Of a DNA stretch of 64,000 nucleotides, positions 7,483-15,698 are shown one piece after another. The notes beneath the pieces are model-generated. The model ran no database searches. It saw only the letters and a list, made by a program, of their open reading frames with translations, and was not told where the DNA came from. Numbering within the stretch: the first letter of the stretch is position 1; every line of letters starts with the position of its first letter. Source of the DNA: JAAYUD01 sp963676865 (GTDB taxonomy: Bacteria; Bacteroidota; Bacteroidia; Bacteroidales; Bacteroidaceae); assembly GCA_963676865.2 (NCBI GenBank), contig CAXXSS010000001.1, positions 2,356,001-2,420,000 on the forward strand, in the 5' to 3' direction. The translations under genes and the position numbers were made by a program.

Positions 7483-7550
7483 TTTGAAATATTATGTAAA
7501 TATAATGGAATAATGAATACATTGTAACCAAGAGAGCCTTTAATTGTAAA
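7483..7550. repeat. 68-bp dispersed block, copy 1
   Basis: Runs from TTTGAAATATT to TTAATTGTAAA and agrees with 24223-24290 at about 59 of 68 positions without gaps. In both places it lies upstream of a plus-strand small gene. Confidence 0.7.
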
Positions 7551-7576
7551 TAGCGTCTGGAAAAAGTTGTTTGATG

Positions 7577-7610
7577 TTTGTCTTGTTTTGATGAATAATC
7601 TATATCTTTG
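7577..7610 (+). promoter_or_regulatory. promoter of the 7643 gene
   Basis: TATCTTTG at 7603-7610 matches TAnnTTTG exactly; TTTG at 7577-7580 lies 22 bp upstream, slightly wide for the consensus. The start codon is 33 bp after the -7 box. Confidence 0.55.
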
Positions 7611-7642
7611 TTGAAATATTGCTACAAATATAGCAAAGGACA

Positions 7643-8038
7643 ATGGGAACATTAATATTAAAAAGAAAACGTGATGCTATCTTTAGGTCAATTCACGTAT
7701 TTGTTGACGAGAAAGAGTATGTGCTAAAGCGTAATGCTTCTATCTGTATTGACTTGCCGGCTGGCGAATATCGCTTATTGGCTAAATTGGATTGGTGCAG
7801 TGGTGAGAAGTTGATAAACATAAAGGAAAGCGATGTGCATACGACTTTAATTAAAAGTACTATGCCGGACTTGTATTTCTTTATAGGGGTTGGGGTAATA
7901 TCCTTACTTTTTGTAGCTTCACTCTTTGAATTAATTCCAGTGGTTTATCCTGCGGTTTTATTAGGCATCTATTATATTCCCCTTCTAATTAATCTACTTA
8001 TTCATAAGAAAAACTATTTTAGATTTCATCAAATATGA
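7643..8038 (+). CDS. small membrane protein with an N-terminal beta domain
   Basis: 131 residues. Residues ~1-75 look like a small beta-sandwich (FVDEKEYVLKRNASICIDLPAGEYRL recalls PEGA/DUF2846-like cytosolic or surface modules). Residues ~78-120 form two membrane spans (LYFFIGVGVISLLFVASLF and a second). No signal peptide. Family not recognised. Its stop overlaps the start of the next small frame (ATGATGA). Confidence 0.6.
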   Translation: MGTLILKRKRDAIFRSIHVFVDEKEYVLKRNASICIDLPAGEYRLLAKLDWCSGEKLINIKESDVHTTLIKSTMPDLYFFIGVGVISLLFVASLFELIPVVYPAVLLGIYYIPLLINLLIHKKNYFRFHQI

Positions 8039-8184
8039 TGAAAGATTTTCTTTCCAGTGTAGCACTAATTGATTTTTATAAAGGTGTGAATTCAATGCCT
8101 ACAGAAGATCTAAAAGCAGGAACAGTGATACTCTTGGGAAAAATAAACGCAAAATGGGGTGGCATGTATATATCAAAAGATTAA
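8035..8184 (+). CDS. 49-residue hypothetical protein, coupled to the preceding gene
   Basis: The start ATG overlaps the stop of the previous gene and the stop (8182-8184) is 2 bp before the next start, so it fits neatly into the row. The product (MMKDFLSSVALIDFYKG then a polar stretch and INAKWGGMYISKD) has no signal peptide or membrane span. It may be a genuine small protein or the stub of a longer one. The snug spacing is the only evidence for translation. Confidence 0.4.
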   Translation: MMKDFLSSVALIDFYKGVNSMPTEDLKAGTVILLGKINAKWGGMYISKD

Positions 8185-8186
8185 AA

Positions 8187-8705
8187 ATGAAACGAACAAA
8201 ATCAATATTTATATTTATATTTGCTTTTCTTGCAATATCCATTAACGCTCAAGAAATAAAACATAAATCTTTTAGATTTGAAGTGGGTGTGAATTATCCG
8301 GTGGTATTAAAAAGTGGAAGTAATCAAAACAGTAAAGTTGCGGTATACTTTGAAGGGTTGTGGAATTTAAAAAATAGTCCTCTTAGCATTGAGAGTTCAG
8401 TGAGCCTTGAACGATATACGGTAAAAGATGGTTCGTACAATGGTGCAGCAAATACACTAGCACTTATACCGTCTTTAATATATAATTGTAACTCTCGTGG
8501 TAAAATTTGTCCTTACTTTGGCTTGGGAACAGGGGTTACGGTTGACAATCCTGATAGCGGCGTTTTTGATCCGGGCTATCATTTTCATTTCGATGCAGTA
8601 CCTAAAGTTGGCGTCAAAATCTGCCATATTGATGTGTTTTCGGAATACTATATAACAAATAGCGCTTATACTCGTTTAGTCTTTGGGCTAGGATATACTT
8701 TCTAA
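8187..8705 (+). CDS. small outer-membrane beta-barrel protein
   Basis: 172 residues from ATG 8187, chosen because it begins a signal peptide (MKRTKSIFIFIFAFLAISIN then AQ); the frame extends 11 codons upstream to a less likely start. The mature part alternates hydrophobic and polar residues with glycine turns (SLIYNCNSRGKICPYFGLGT) and ends LVFGLGYTF, with a terminal Phe as in OmpA/OprF-like barrels. Probably an 8-strand barrel in the outer membrane. Function unknown. Confidence 0.7.
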   Translation: MKRTKSIFIFIFAFLAISINAQEIKHKSFRFEVGVNYPVVLKSGSNQNSKVAVYFEGLWNLKNSPLSIESSVSLERYTVKDGSYNGAANTLALIPSLIYNCNSRGKICPYFGLGTGVTVDNPDSGVFDPGYHFHFDAVPKVGVKICHIDVFSEYYITNSAYTRLVFGLGYTF

Positions 8706-8755
8706 TTGTATTTCTCAAGTTTGGGGTTATGTACCAATCAATAAGTATTAAGATG

Positions 8756-9550
8756 CTATTGACATCCTTTTTTTGATGTTGAAAGGTTGAGAATATCATA
8801 CATACGCTTAATGAGATATGCCATGAGTATGGAACACAAGATGAAGCTAATCATTTTGTAATCATTATTGTGAAGAAAATGAAAGGTGGGTATGCTTTTG
8901 AGATAGCTGAAAAGGAACCCCAAGATATTGGCAGCACTATGAAATAGAATACTGATCCACAGTTTTCCGGAAGCATAAAAAACGGCACCTAATATGATAC
9001 CTGCTAAAAATGCTTGTGCGATATTCTGTATAGGATGATAATGCATACAGCCGAATAAGAGAGAGGTATAAATGATTGCTTTAAAGGGAGAATACCGAGA
9101 TAATAGTCCGGTCAATATGATTTTTCTAAAAATAATTTCTTCCAAAATAGGTCCCCATATAACAGCTGAAAAGAAGAATAGATAGGAAGGAACTTGATAT
9201 GGAATGTTGTCGGTAGGTGTTCTGAAAGAAAGATTTTTTATGTTTATCCCGAATCTTATTACTATTATTGAAGCCATAGCCAGTAGAAATAGGGCATTCC
9301 TAGCCTTTTGGTTTTTTTCTCCATCTAATGCACCGCTTATTCTTGTATGGGCAAAGCTGCCATTTTTCATCCATACCACCAATAGTATGATTAAGATATA
9401 TAACACTATAAATAAATTTTTAAATAACTCGTCTGGATGGTAGTCTTTGAAAATGAGGAGAAAGGGGAGTGTTATTATTGCTGTTATTATTAATGGTAAT
9501 ATCAATAATAAAATAGCCTGCACAACTGTTGTCGGAATTATTTTCTTCAT
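8756..9550 (-). CDS. CPBP family intramembrane glutamic protease
   Basis: 264 residues with about eight membrane spans. Motif 1 is LEEIIFRKI (EExxxR), motif 2 is LLFGCMHYHP, motif 3 is ILFHSAANILGF: all three CPBP motifs are intact, so it should be catalytically competent. It carries the long hydrophobic N-terminus of the larger CPBP proteins. Second of the CPBP group in this AT-rich region; possible roles are peptide processing or self-immunity. Confidence 0.88.
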   Translation of the reverse strand: MKKIIPTTVVQAILLLILPLIITAIITLPFLLIFKDYHPDELFKNLFIVLYILIILLVVWMKNGSFAHTRISGALDGEKNQKARNALFLLAMASIIVIRFGINIKNLSFRTPTDNIPYQVPSYLFFFSAVIWGPILEEIIFRKIILTGLLSRYSPFKAIIYTSLLFGCMHYHPIQNIAQAFLAGIILGAVFYASGKLWISILFHSAANILGFLFSYLKSIPTFHFLHNNDYKMISFILCSILMAYLIKRMYDILNLSTSKKGCQ

Positions 9551-9777
9551 TTTAAATACTTTTCAAAAGCATGTATAAAAATCGTTGAAATAAACCATAA
9601 AAAAAGTTCCTTTCACATCTGAATAATGGCTTTACTTTGAGATAATGAAGCCTAAGAGGTATATATTCGTGAACTTGAAAGAAATTCGGCAGCAATGTAT
9701 AGAGAAAATTGCGTTTATGCAAGTAGAAAGTCAAAAAAGAACATATTGCTTCTTTGAAAACGGCTTCTAAAAATCAA

Positions 9778-10044
9778 TTATTTGTGAACTATTGTAAGTA
9801 AATAGCAAATACTAAAGAATAAACAAAAAATCAAAGAATTTATACTTCTTATAAACAATCGCTTTTCATCTTTGTTTTTGAAATGTATTGTTTTATACAA
9901 TATCCAAATACTAATAGAAAATGAAATCACTACCCCAATAAATGCTATATGAAATAACATTATCTTATTCAGAATGCTGTTCAATCCAAACAAAATGAAG
10001 CAAACAACATTTAGTATGCTTATATTTTCGATCTTTTCTTCCAT
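9778..10044 (-). CDS. small integral membrane protein
   Basis: 88 residues from ATG 10044 (MEEKIENISILNVV); an earlier ATG ten codons upstream is possible. Three membrane spans fill most of it, ending FSICYLLTIVHK. No family recognised. Such three-helix proteins next to bacteriocin-like genes can be immunity proteins, but here that is only suggested by the neighbouring double-glycine peptide relic. Confidence 0.5.
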   Translation of the reverse strand: MEEKIENISILNVVCFILFGLNSILNKIMLFHIAFIGVVISFSISIWILYKTIHFKNKDEKRLFIRSINSLIFCLFFSICYLLTIVHK

Positions 10045-10180
10045 CTTTTTATTATTAGGAAATACAATCAACAAAAGAATATACCGCTATAACAAACCCT
10101 ATATAACCTAAACACCTTTTGCCAATAACTTTAAGTAATGGTCAAGAAATAAGTTGTAGCAAGTAAAGATATAAAATATA

Positions 10181-10211
10181 TTTGTTTTATTCAAATAATA
10201 TATTACCTTTA
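10181..10211 (+). promoter_or_regulatory. promoter upstream of the double-glycine peptide and LRR gene
   Basis: TTTG at 10181-10184, exactly 19 bp, then TACCTTTA at 10204-10211, seven of eight matches to TAnnTTTG. Transcription would begin about 45 bp before the peptide frame. Confidence 0.6.
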
Positions 10212-10265
10212 CATGAATAAATAGAATTGCCTAATAGCAAATTGTTTAATTTAAAAGATGAAAGT

Positions 10266-10445
10266 ATGATTGTTAACAAATAGGAAGGCACTGAAAGTGC
10301 TATTACTTTTCAAAAAGAAGAGATGAAGTTCATCTGCGGAGGAAAAGCCGGAGTCGCCACATTCCATTGTATTTGTAGTGGCGCAGATGGGGTAACTCAA
10401 GAATTAGAACAAGAAAAAATCGAAGGTTGTTGGGCTTTTTGCTAA
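10266..10445 (+). pseudogene. double-glycine-leader cysteine-rich peptide interrupted by an amber codon
   Basis: Read through one TAG (10281-10283), the 60-codon frame gives MIVNK, stop, EGTESAITFQKEEMKFICGG, then a 33-residue core starting KAGVATFHCICSG and ending KIEGCWAFC. The leader end EEMKFICGG fits the Bacteroidetes double-glycine pattern EMKxIxGG, cleaved after GG by C39 peptidases during export. The core has four cysteines. A single TTG-to-TAG change in the leader would explain the stop; alternatively translation starts at the ATG at 10323 without most of the leader. It lies behind a good promoter. No C39 transporter is in the window. Confidence 0.55.
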
Positions 10446-10525
10446 ATTCCTTTTCATGAATTGTTTCTCTGTAGTGATTATAAAACACCACACCAGATTT
10501 TTACAATCACGAATACTTAATCATT

Positions 10526-11323
10526 ATGAATATTAAAAAAATGCTATCTATTATCTGTTGCTTTATTAGTTCTCAGGTATTTTCACAGAATATTGATTCA
10601 ACGCATTATGAAGTAGATCAAAAAGAAGATACGCTTGTGTTGAAGAGATGGAAAGGGAATGAAGGGTATATAGATATGTCTTGCGATAGTGTTTTGAAAA
10701 ATATAAAAATTGTAGGGAAGAAAGCGCTTGAATATAATAAGACATTAAAAGAGATAAAATTGCCTGACGGTATTGTGAAAATCGATTTAGCGGCTTTTAA
10801 TAATTGTTTGACATTAAAATCTATTGTTCTACCCAACTCCTTGATTTCAATAGAATCAAGCGGATTTAATATGTGTGAGAACTTGCGCTCGATTCAACTT
10901 CTTGATGGATTGATTTCTATTGGAGATTGGGCTTTCTGGAAATGTAAAAAGATGTCTATTTCTAATCTTCCTTTGGGTTTGAAATATATAGGTGAACATG
11001 CTTTTTCTCTTTGCGAGAATATAGAATCTATAAAAATACCTCCCTTAATATTATCCATAAAAAAGAAAACTTTTTCGTTATGCAAAAAGTTGAATCGTGT
11101 TGTTTTGCCAGATAATTTGCGGAGAATCGAAGAAGGGAGTTTCGCTGGTTGTGAGAATCTTTGTGAAATCAAATTCCCACGATCTTTAGAATTTATAGGC
11201 TATCATTCTTTTTGGGGATGTGATAGACTTACATTGGTTTCATTATCTAGTCACACTAGTGTAGAAGAGTGCTTTTCGAAAAATACCAATGTTGTGAGAA
11301 TAGACACTTTGATTGGTAATTGA
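10526..11323 (+). CDS. BspA-like leucine-rich repeat surface protein
   Basis: 265 residues with a signal peptide (MNIKKMLSIICCFISSQVFS). From residue ~60 on it repeats a 23-residue unit of the LRR_5/BspA type: LKEIKLPDGIVKIDLAAF, LKSIVLPNSLISIESSGF, LRSIQLLDGLISIGDWAF and so on, about eight copies. BspA-like repeats mediate adhesion and binding of host or bacterial surface proteins. It is followed 21 bp later by the GLPGLI gene, so they may share a transcript. The short C-terminal tail has no recognisable anchor. Confidence 0.85.
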   Translation: MNIKKMLSIICCFISSQVFSQNIDSTHYEVDQKEDTLVLKRWKGNEGYIDMSCDSVLKNIKIVGKKALEYNKTLKEIKLPDGIVKIDLAAFNNCLTLKSIVLPNSLISIESSGFNMCENLRSIQLLDGLISIGDWAFWKCKKMSISNLPLGLKYIGEHAFSLCENIESIKIPPLILSIKKKTFSLCKKLNRVVLPDNLRRIEEGSFAGCENLCEIKFPRSLEFIGYHSFWGCDRLTLVSLSSHTSVEECFSKNTNVVRIDTLIGN

Positions 11324-11344
11324 CATACTATAAATATATTTATC

Positions 11345-12229
11345 ATGAAAAAAAGAAATATAGCTTTTATAATATCATTAATGATGTTGCTGTCGGTAAA
11401 AATGGGTGCACAAACAGTCGTTGACGGTAATAATCAATTTGAAATTCTATCGCAATCTTTGTACGAATGCCTTTATACGTATAATGTGCAAGTTAATAAT
11501 AAATCTGGAGAACCGATATCAGAATTATACAATACAATCTTGCAGATTGGTAATTCTTGTGCTAAATTCAGTGATTATACAACTTATTTGATAGATTCAC
11601 TTGAGCAAAATAAGAATGTTGAAGAAACTATAAGGAAAGAATACCAAAATAAGAAATATCGTGCTCTTTATCATTTCGATATAGAAGTATATCACAATTT
11701 TCCACAAGGAAAGATGACCATTATTGATGTAATAACACCTAATATTTTTACATATAAGGAAGACTCTCCGTTATTTAAATGGGAATTGTTGCCAGATACT
11801 ATGACTGTTTGCGGATATGTATGCAATAAAGCCATTGCAGAATACGGAGGACGTAAATGGATTGCATGGTATGCACCTAATATTCCCGTTTCTTATGGTC
11901 CGTGGAAATTTGCAGGACTACCGGGACTTGTATTGGAAGCTACCGATAGTGAGGGTATTCATAAGTTCATTGCCATCTCGTTGAGGAAGAACAAGACAAC
12001 ATGTATTGTAAAAGAGAAAAATGCTAAATTAGTCTCAACAGATCGAGACAAGTTTGTCAAAAATAAGAACTATTTCGAAAAAGACCCAATGCATAATATT
12101 CCTGTTGAATCTATTTCACAAATGCAGGTTATTAGGTATGGGAATGGCCCGCAAGATAAAACGGCTTTCATAAACGGAGTGCAACTAAGGATACGCCCCA
12201 ATGGTTATATACCTTTGGAATTTAAATAA
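11345..12229 (+). CDS. GLPGLI family protein
   Basis: 294 residues with signal peptide (MKKRNIAFIISLMMLLSVKM, cleaved near GAQ). The family signature is seen as YGPWKFAGLPGLVLEATD, after the conserved CGYVCNKAIAEYGGRKWIAW. GLPGLI (TIGR01200) proteins are a Bacteroidetes paralogous family of periplasmic/envelope proteins of unknown activity, typically followed by a carboxypeptidase-regulatory-like beta-barrel protein, as here (7 bp gap). A second such pair lies at 43761-47141. Confidence 0.92.
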   Translation: MKKRNIAFIISLMMLLSVKMGAQTVVDGNNQFEILSQSLYECLYTYNVQVNNKSGEPISELYNTILQIGNSCAKFSDYTTYLIDSLEQNKNVEETIRKEYQNKKYRALYHFDIEVYHNFPQGKMTIIDVITPNIFTYKEDSPLFKWELLPDTMTVCGYVCNKAIAEYGGRKWIAWYAPNIPVSYGPWKFAGLPGLVLEATDSEGIHKFIAISLRKNKTTCIVKEKNAKLVSTDRDKFVKNKNYFEKDPMHNIPVESISQMQVIRYGNGPQDKTAFINGVQLRIRPNGYIPLEFK

Positions 12230-12236
12230 AAAGGAT

Positions 12237-14822
12237 ATGTGGTTGCGAATCTGTGCACTATCTTGTTTTTTGTTGTTTTTGGGGAATAATATTGGGGCAC
12301 AAACCGTGATAAAGGGGACTGTGCACAATCTTTCAGGGGAAATAATTGAAGGGGCCGTTGTGAAAATAGTAGAAAATAGTAAAATAATTTCTTTCGGTAT
12401 TACGACAATTTCAGGGAGTTTTGAGTTGAAGGTAGAATCATCTCAAAATAAACTGGAAATGTCATTTGAACATTTATCCTATAAGAAGAAAAGTATAAAC
12501 ATAACTAATAAATCACAGACCATTGATATCATTCTCGAAGAGAACATAACACAATTAAAAGAAGTTACGATAAGTGTGCCACAGATTCAACAACGTGGTG
12601 ATACTTTATCGTATCGTCTTGCAGCATTCATTGGAAAAGGTGATTCATCCCTGGAAGATGCTATTAAAAAACTTCCAGGGATGAATGTAGAAGATAATGG
12701 AAGCATTAAATATTTAGGTAAAGAGATTACTAATTTTTATATCGAAGGTTTGGATCTTTTAGGAGGAAAATATAGCTTGGCAACTAAGAATTTGCCAGCA
12801 TCGTATGTTACGAACGTGGAAGTATTGAATAACCATCAGGATGTAAAAATGGACAAAGATCTTTACAGTGATAATGTTGCTCTAAATATTAAATTAAGTT
12901 CTAAGGCAAAACTTAAACCTGTTGGAACTTCAGAACTATTGTTGGGTTATTGTGATGACCTTGTATATAAAATGGGAGTAACTGGTATGTTTTTTACTCC
13001 CACTTTTCAAAGTATTGTTACTGCGAAAATGGGGAATGATAAAGAATTTGCTTTATACGAAACAACAGATCACTTTTCAGAAAAAGGAATAAATGATTTT
13101 GCTTCTATGAGTGTTGGTAATATTACAGGAAGCAAACCGCCGCTGAATAATAATCGCTTTATGTTCTCTGATGATAAGATGCTTAGTATAAATTCTATAA
13201 AAAAAATAGATGAAGCATCAACTATAAAATCTAACATAAACTATGCGTATAGCAAAACTAATTATAGCTATTATGATGAGAGCCAATATTATACAGGAAG
13301 TAATAATATAGATATAACAGAATCTATTTCTCCGCATAGTAGGATACATAAACCTTCATTTGATTTAGAATATAAATTAAATGGGGATATGAAGTATGTA
13401 TATGATAAAATCTCATTGGCAACAAGTTTTATTGAATCAGACTTCGATACTTATAGAAACAATGCATATATTTCACAGGAGAAATCTGCAAGAATGCTTG
13501 ATGTTAAAAATAATTTTTCATGGCGTATTAAGCATGGAGAACAATATTGGAATATATCTTCTTTGATACAATATGTAACGACGCCAACGGTAAAATTTAA
13601 AATTAATAATCAGATAGATAAAACGGATCTTTTGCAAAAGGCAAACAGTGGAACTTTTTATACAGAGGAACAATTGAGTACAATATATGAATTTCGCCAT
13701 TCCAAATTATATATACCCTTTGATATGCAATATACCTTTAGTAATCTTGATACAGATTTGGAGAAAGGTTATGTGTCATATTTGAATAGAATATTTTGGA
13801 ATAATTATTTATTGATGTTCGATCCAAGATATGAATATAGTTCTCCCAATAATCGCTTTTTCTTCAGAATTAATACACCAATAAAAGGCGTATTCTTTCA
13901 TGCCAAAAACACCATAGATAAAATGCGAGTTGAATATGAAAGATTGCTTTTGGATCCCGAAATATATCTTAATTATACACTTAACGCAAATTCCACATTG
14001 CAATTAAAGTCTAATTTAATACATTCCTTTGGCGATGTATTAGATTTACTGACTGCTCCAGTTCAAAATTCATATACAACACAAACGTTAAAATCTGGGA
14101 TGTTAGCAAAGAATAAGCGTTTTTCTGCCGATTTACGCTATGAGTTTAAAAGGCCGTTAGAGTTTTGGTTTATTAATGCAAATATTTCGTATGGAAAAAC
14201 AAAGCAAAACCTTCTTTCTTCCCAATATATTACTGAGAATAAGATAGTCAGTTCGAATATTCTATTGGACAATATTTCACAAGACGTAGTTTCAGAAGTA
14301 TCTATAACTAAACAGATACGAGCAATTAATACTAAAGTTTCTTTATCTGGAAAATACATGTGGCAAAAAAGGGAAATAATTCAAGAAGAACAGCCTATAT
14401 CTTATTATGGTTACCTCTATGGAATATTACCTTATATTGTATCGAGTCCTTGGCATTGGATGGAGATAGATTATCATGGTGAATTTTCAAAGGTTTATAA
14501 TAGATATATTGGGCAAAAAAGTTCATATTTATCACAAATCCATGATATTAAATTTTCTTTTTTTCCGATTGACAAACTGCAATTGTTTGGTCAGTATAGT
14601 TATGTCCAAAAAGAAATAGCAGCAAATACTTATAAGAGAATGGCATTATTTGATACTGGCATTCAATACAAGATGAAAAATATCAAATTCTCTTTACAGG
14701 CGGATAACATTTTAAATACTAAACAGTTTTCTTATACGCTATTTAATGGGCTTGATTCTTATTCCTATGAGTATCGGTTAAGAGGACGAATGTATATGTT
14801 CTCTATAACATTGTCTAAATGA
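12237..14822 (+). CDS. outer-membrane beta-barrel protein with carboxypeptidase-regulatory-like domain
   Basis: 861 residues from ATG 12237, which begins the signal peptide (MWLRICALSCFLLFLGNNIG). Residues ~22-110 are a CarboxypepD_reg-like beta-sandwich (VIKGTVHNLSGEIIEGAVV). A plug-like part follows (LEDAIKKLPGMNVEDNGSI, later FYIEGLDLLGGKYS), then a large barrel. Such proteins resemble TonB-dependent receptors; ligand unknown. It forms an operon with the GLPGLI gene. The stop codon touches an IS relic, but the end (YMFSITLSK) still aligns with that of the second paralogue, so the protein seems complete. Confidence 0.85.
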   Translation: MWLRICALSCFLLFLGNNIGAQTVIKGTVHNLSGEIIEGAVVKIVENSKIISFGITTISGSFELKVESSQNKLEMSFEHLSYKKKSINITNKSQTIDIILEENITQLKEVTISVPQIQQRGDTLSYRLAAFIGKGDSSLEDAIKKLPGMNVEDNGSIKYLGKEITNFYIEGLDLLGGKYSLATKNLPASYVTNVEVLNNHQDVKMDKDLYSDNVALNIKLSSKAKLKPVGTSELLLGYCDDLVYKMGVTGMFFTPTFQSIVTAKMGNDKEFALYETTDHFSEKGINDFASMSVGNITGSKPPLNNNRFMFSDDKMLSINSIKKIDEASTIKSNINYAYSKTNYSYYDESQYYTGSNNIDITESISPHSRIHKPSFDLEYKLNGDMKYVYDKISLATSFIESDFDTYRNNAYISQEKSARMLDVKNNFSWRIKHGEQYWNISSLIQYVTTPTVKFKINNQIDKTDLLQKANSGTFYTEEQLSTIYEFRHSKLYIPFDMQYTFSNLDTDLEKGYVSYLNRIFWNNYLLMFDPRYEYSSPNNRFFFRINTPIKGVFFHAKNTIDKMRVEYERLLLDPEIYLNYTLNANSTLQLKSNLIHSFGDVLDLLTAPVQNSYTTQTLKSGMLAKNKRFSADLRYEFKRPLEFWFINANISYGKTKQNLLSSQYITENKIVSSNILLDNISQDVVSEVSITKQIRAINTKVSLSGKYMWQKREIIQEEQPISYYGYLYGILPYIVSSPWHWMEIDYHGEFSKVYNRYIGQKSSYLSQIHDIKFSFFPIDKLQLFGQYSYVQKEIAANTYKRMALFDTGIQYKMKNIKFSLQADNILNTKQFSYTLFNGLDSYSYEYRLRGRMYMFSITLSK

Positions 14823-14847
14823 AAAGGCTATCTTTAGGTGTTAAAAC
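14823..14847. mobile_element. relic of the IS at 50.5 kb, left piece
   Basis: AAAGGCTATCTTTAGGTG and the following TTAAAAC are identical to the leader just before the transposase of the intact element (52113-52145, minus strand). The outer part with the inverted repeat is missing; the relic begins at the stop codon of the beta-barrel gene. Confidence 0.8.
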
Positions 14848-14874
14848 GTAAGCATTCGGCGAACCTCGTATTTA
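14848..14874 (+). repeat. IS66 left inverted repeat
   Basis: Begins GTAAGCATTCGGCGAACC; pairs with 17479-17505 with three mismatches. Confidence 0.9.
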
Positions 14875-14919
14875 CTTTCTAAACTCAGATTCCTACTTTT
14901 GTCAGAAAATTAAAAAGTA

Positions 14920-15261
14920 ATGATGACACAAGTTCAATTCGAAGAGGTTTATAAGCGTTTTAAAGAATCCGGCTTAAACGTTAGCGATTTCTGCATTAAT
15001 GAAGGTTTTACAGAGAGCCGTTTTTATTATTGGCAGAAAAAGCTGAAATCAGCAAATAAAACTTCCGGATTAATTCCTTTGCTGATCGACAAATCAGGAT
15101 CAGTCCCATTGGTTAATCACGGTCATAGTAAAGTGCAGCCATGCCGACAACCGGATAATGATTTTGCCGTTGAAGTCAGTTTCCTCAACGGTGCGACCCT
15201 TCGAATCAAAGGTAATGTTGATCCATCCGTTTTACGGACACTCATTCACTTAGACGACTGA
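14920..15261 (+). CDS. tnpA: IS66 TnpA-like accessory protein
   Basis: 113 residues. The N-terminal half is a helix-turn-helix (FEEVYKRFKESGLNVSDFC, then FTESRFYYWQKKLK) as in the first protein of IS66 elements; the C-terminal half ends VDPSVLRTLIHLDD. It probably binds the ends of the element. tnpB follows after 5 bp. Confidence 0.9.
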   Translation: MMTQVQFEEVYKRFKESGLNVSDFCINEGFTESRFYYWQKKLKSANKTSGLIPLLIDKSGSVPLVNHGHSKVQPCRQPDNDFAVEVSFLNGATLRIKGNVDPSVLRTLIHLDD

Positions 15262-15266
15262 AAACG

Positions 15267-15623
15267 ATGTTTAATCTGAATGAATCAATGAACTACTATC
15301 TGTGCCCGATGCCTACGGATATGAGAAAGAGTTTTTATACTCTTAGCGGCGTTGTTGCCGATTATATGCAGCATAATGTGAAAGACGGAGATGTTTTTAT
15401 CTTTGTAAACCGTACTTGCACCAGTATGAAGATACTTCATATGGAATATGGCGGTCTTGTCATTTATCACAAGAAACTTGAGTCCGGCACCTTTAAACTA
15501 CCTCTCTACGATGAAGAATCTCATACTTTTAGAATGACCTGGCAAAGTCTGATGTTGATGGTTCAGGGTATTGACGTCGATAAAATAACACAAAGAAAAA
15601 GGTTCGAATTATGTTCAAAATAG
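15267..15623 (+). CDS. tnpB: IS66 Orf2 family protein TnpB
   Basis: 118 residues with the IS66 Orf2 signature: YYLCPMPTDMRKSFYTLSGV near the N-terminus and VNRTCTSMKILHMEYGGLVI in the middle, ending in the RKRFELC region. Needed for transposition of IS66 elements, exact role unsettled. Full length. Confidence 0.93.
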   Translation: MFNLNESMNYYLCPMPTDMRKSFYTLSGVVADYMQHNVKDGDVFIFVNRTCTSMKILHMEYGGLVIYHKKLESGTFKLPLYDEESHTFRMTWQSLMLMVQGIDVDKITQRKRFELCSK

Positions 15624-15698
15624 GTGTCATTTTTTCAGCCTAATAGTTGGTAAATTCCCCTAAAATTAGTACTTTTGAAGTACGAAATCAAAGGGTAG

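Noticed and set aside
9645..9770. 41-codon plus-strand frame (MKPKRYIFVNLKEIRQQ...)
   Set aside because: No start context, no family and no supporting position relative to other genes; may be a relic but cannot be supported.
4464..10283. Amber codons read as sense (stop-codon recoding) at 4464 and 10281
   Set aside because: Normal genes here also end in TAG (for example the TPR gene at 1922), no suppressor tRNA is in the window, and each case is explained by one point mutation; kept only as a remote alternative.
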